DNA of 64,000 nucleotides from Rotaria socialis. Taxonomy: Eukaryota; Rotifera; Eurotatoria; Philodinida; Philodinidae. Positions 62,001 to 64,000 of the stretch are shown piece by piece. Location of the stretch: NCBI GenBank assembly GCA_905331475.1, contig CAJNYU010000657.1, positions 1-64,000 of the forward strand, given 5' to 3'. Position 1 is the first letter of the stretch. Each line of letters starts with the position of its first letter. The position numbers and the translations under genes are program-made. Below the pieces are notes generated by a model. It saw nothing but the letters and a program-made list of their open reading frames with translations. It searched no databases and was not told the DNA's origin.

Positions 62001-64000
62001 AAATTGGGCTTCCCATTCTGTGTGTTTAATCTTTAGTTTTGTTCTACTTTTAAAAAAGTTTACATATGTACTTTTCAAGTTTAAAATCACGATGTCTTCG
62101 CAAAAAAAAACGATCGTATATATATTATTTTACGATCACAATCAGGACTCGACTAATTGTTAAGATTAAATAACTGGCTGAACAATCTGATAAACAGTAG
62201 CTATATCTCTCGAACTTACTGTGAAATTAGTAATATCTCCTTTAAAAAATTAATTATTTTTGAATTTCCGATAAACATTTACATGAATATCAAGTAGAAA
62301 ACATCAATATTAGTGAACAACACAAGAACTCCAGTTTCTATACATTCATTTTCAATTGATCCTTTTTCGCTAGTAAAATGAACTAATTACTTAAAATTTT
62401 GACTGTGTAATGTACGGTCAGATTAGTTAAAGTTGAAACTTTTTTAAGTAGAGTGGTGTCGAGAATAATTAAACTCTAGCTAAAAGAAACATTACTAGTT
62501 GGACAGGCCACCTATGAAGTTGGAGGAAAACAGAGAACAAGAATCAAATAATACTAATTAAAAACTTTATTATTTCCTCTAAAGGATTGGCCTTGCGCAT
62601 TCTATGTCAGTCAAATACTATTCGATAGACTATTGAATAGATTTACATTTCTATCCTCGCCTTGATACCATTTTTTCTATTGTTCTTCTCAAGTTTTTCC
62701 TACTGCTTCTACGTAATTAATAGAGCCGGTATATGAAAAGAATAGAGACTGCAACCTTGAAACGTGATTAAGTGTCATAAAAGAAATAAAAGGTCAATTA
62801 TATGAAGCAATTAGAAAAAGAAATAAGAGAAATCGAAGAATTTTAAATTTTATTTAATATGTGATATTATACTCGTAATTCAACTAAATATTTTCTCTTT
62901 AAAGTACTATCATTTCACGTTTCTTCTCTTTCAAATATGAAAGAGAAATTCAATTAGATATATGAATGAGCAGAAAAATGATAAACGTTTTTTTTTGTAA
63001 TAGAAAAAGACATCCCGCAGTTTAATTTCTTTTGAAATAATTTTATTCCTGATTAAATCCGTCAGTTAAAATTGACTACAGCTGGTGTTTCTCCTTTTTT
63101 GAATTTCAAATGAGAGGAGTACGTTTTTCTTTCTACTTTTAGTTATTCTTTACAACAGCAATTGATTTTTTTTTTGTTTTCAATGATTATGTACAAAATC
63201 AAAATGAAACAGCATCATAATCGTTAAAAGTCATTTAAGTAGAATATTGAATACCACTCTTGACTCGTTTCATCATATAAATGTGATCAACCTCACTAAT
63301 CAGAACATAGAAACGCATTAAAACATCATTATAACCAACTTAGTGCTCTGTTAAAGAACAGAAATATTTTAATATTGTCTTCAAATGAGAAAATGATGAT
63401 AGAGTTTTTCCTTTTATTTTTTTCTCTCAGCAACTACGATTCTAATAGAAAAAATAAATAAATCAGACTCAACAAAAAAAAAAAGGAAAGCATCGAATTC
63501 ATTCAGCAAGCACAGCTGACATGAAATAAATCTTTTCAGATTTATTCTTTCTCTGTCTCTCTTTTTTGCTCTGATCTCAAACTAGAAACTTACGTGTCAT
63601 TTATCATCTGGTTAACATCTGTTCTATTATTTGCAGACTTACGATATGCTGACACCTGGGTTGTCACTGAACTGTCTGCCTTTCTCTTTTCTTTCTCAGT
63701 TTTCATCAATAAAATTATAGGTGAATTGTGTCATTTGCCATCCACATTCTTCGATTAGAACTAATCATCCAACCGATTACATGCATTGCTTGGTATCAAA
63801 AGTAGTGTGTTCGTTCTCTAGAGTACTGTCGATTTCGTGAGTAAGTTTTTCAAAAAAGAGTAGAAGATAGAAAGAGAAAAAACGATTATAATGAAGATGA
63901 AATAATCAATTTGAATGGCTACATTTTGTTATGTAGTAACATAGGATTATGAGAAATATTGCATACGAGTAAATAGAACAGAAAGAAATTATCAAGATGT
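56062..64000. other. Long gene-poor stretch to the window end
   Basis: About 7.9 kb of AT-rich sequence with several (AT)n runs and purine- or pyrimidine-biased patches (for example 57100-57250). It should hold the 5' end of the VWC gene. Open frames such as 58408-58854 (minus) have no recognisable domain. I see no intact element or RNA gene. Confidence 0.45.

Noticed and set aside
1-64000. CRISPR arrays, bacterial operons, Shine-Dalgarno sites, rRNA genes, telomeric repeats
   Set aside because: None seen. The DNA is eukaryotic in gene structure, and direct repeats found are microsatellites or transposon words, not spaced repeat arrays.

Overview
The window looks like AT-rich nuclear DNA from a bdelloid rotifer, perhaps Rotaria-like. 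That assignment is an inference. It rests on very short GT-AG introns (mostly 50-80 nt) in compact genes, intronless or degenerate peptide-receptor GPCRs, a LINE ORF1 with three zinc knuckles, and many small DNA-transposon relics. There is no bacterial gene organisation. One assembly gap of 73 N lies at 52494-52566.

Layout. 1-2.2 kb: a dead non-LTR retrotransposon ORF1 interrupted near its 3' end by a fold-back element. 3.8-5.6 kb: a pepsin/cathepsin-D-type aspartic protease gene (+). 7.7-8.9 kb: an intronless neuropeptide-receptor-type GPCR (-). 10.1-11.2 kb: a long imperfect palindrome. 12.1 kb: a CCCAGG-ended MITE. 18.8-19.4 kb: a hAT-type MITE with a perfect 8-bp target duplication. 20.9-26.0 kb: two minus-strand genes in tandem, the dynein-assembly factor DNAAF6 (PIH1D3) followed very closely by a leucine-rich-repeat/coiled-coil gene. 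26.3-29.4 kb: a divergent MTCH1/2 mitochondrial carrier homolog (+). 31.8-38.6 kb: a Patched-domain (RND/SSD) membrane protein (+), whose second intron carries a hAT element with further elements nested inside it. 40.0-41.9 kb: a tRNA-like sequence, a second CCCAGG element and a GPCR pseudogene split by a hAT MITE. 47.2-47.6 kb: a two-exon gene for a small secreted peptide, a candidate neuropeptide precursor. 48.5-51.0 kb: a hAT element with a third CCCAGG element nested inside, then a long-TIR fold-back element. 54.6-56.1 kb: a secreted von Willebrand factor C-repeat protein (-). The rest, notably 12.4-18.8, 41.9-47.2 and 56.1-64 kb, shows no supportable gene.

How the genes relate. DNAAF6 acts in cytoplasmic preassembly of ciliary dynein arms. 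The LRR gene behind it starts about 100 bp after the DNAAF6 stop, with a poly(A) signal and then a pyrimidine-rich AG just before its ATG. That is the arrangement expected of an operon resolved by spliced-leader trans-splicing, which bdelloids are known to have. MTCH lies head-to-head with DNAAF6 across 321 bp, so all three genes may share one promoter region. The other genes (protease, GPCR, Patched-like, VWC, small secreted peptide) are independent and mostly secreted or membrane proteins.

Multi-exon models were built by hand from splice signals and reading-frame continuity. Exon phases were checked arithmetically. No transcript or database search was available.
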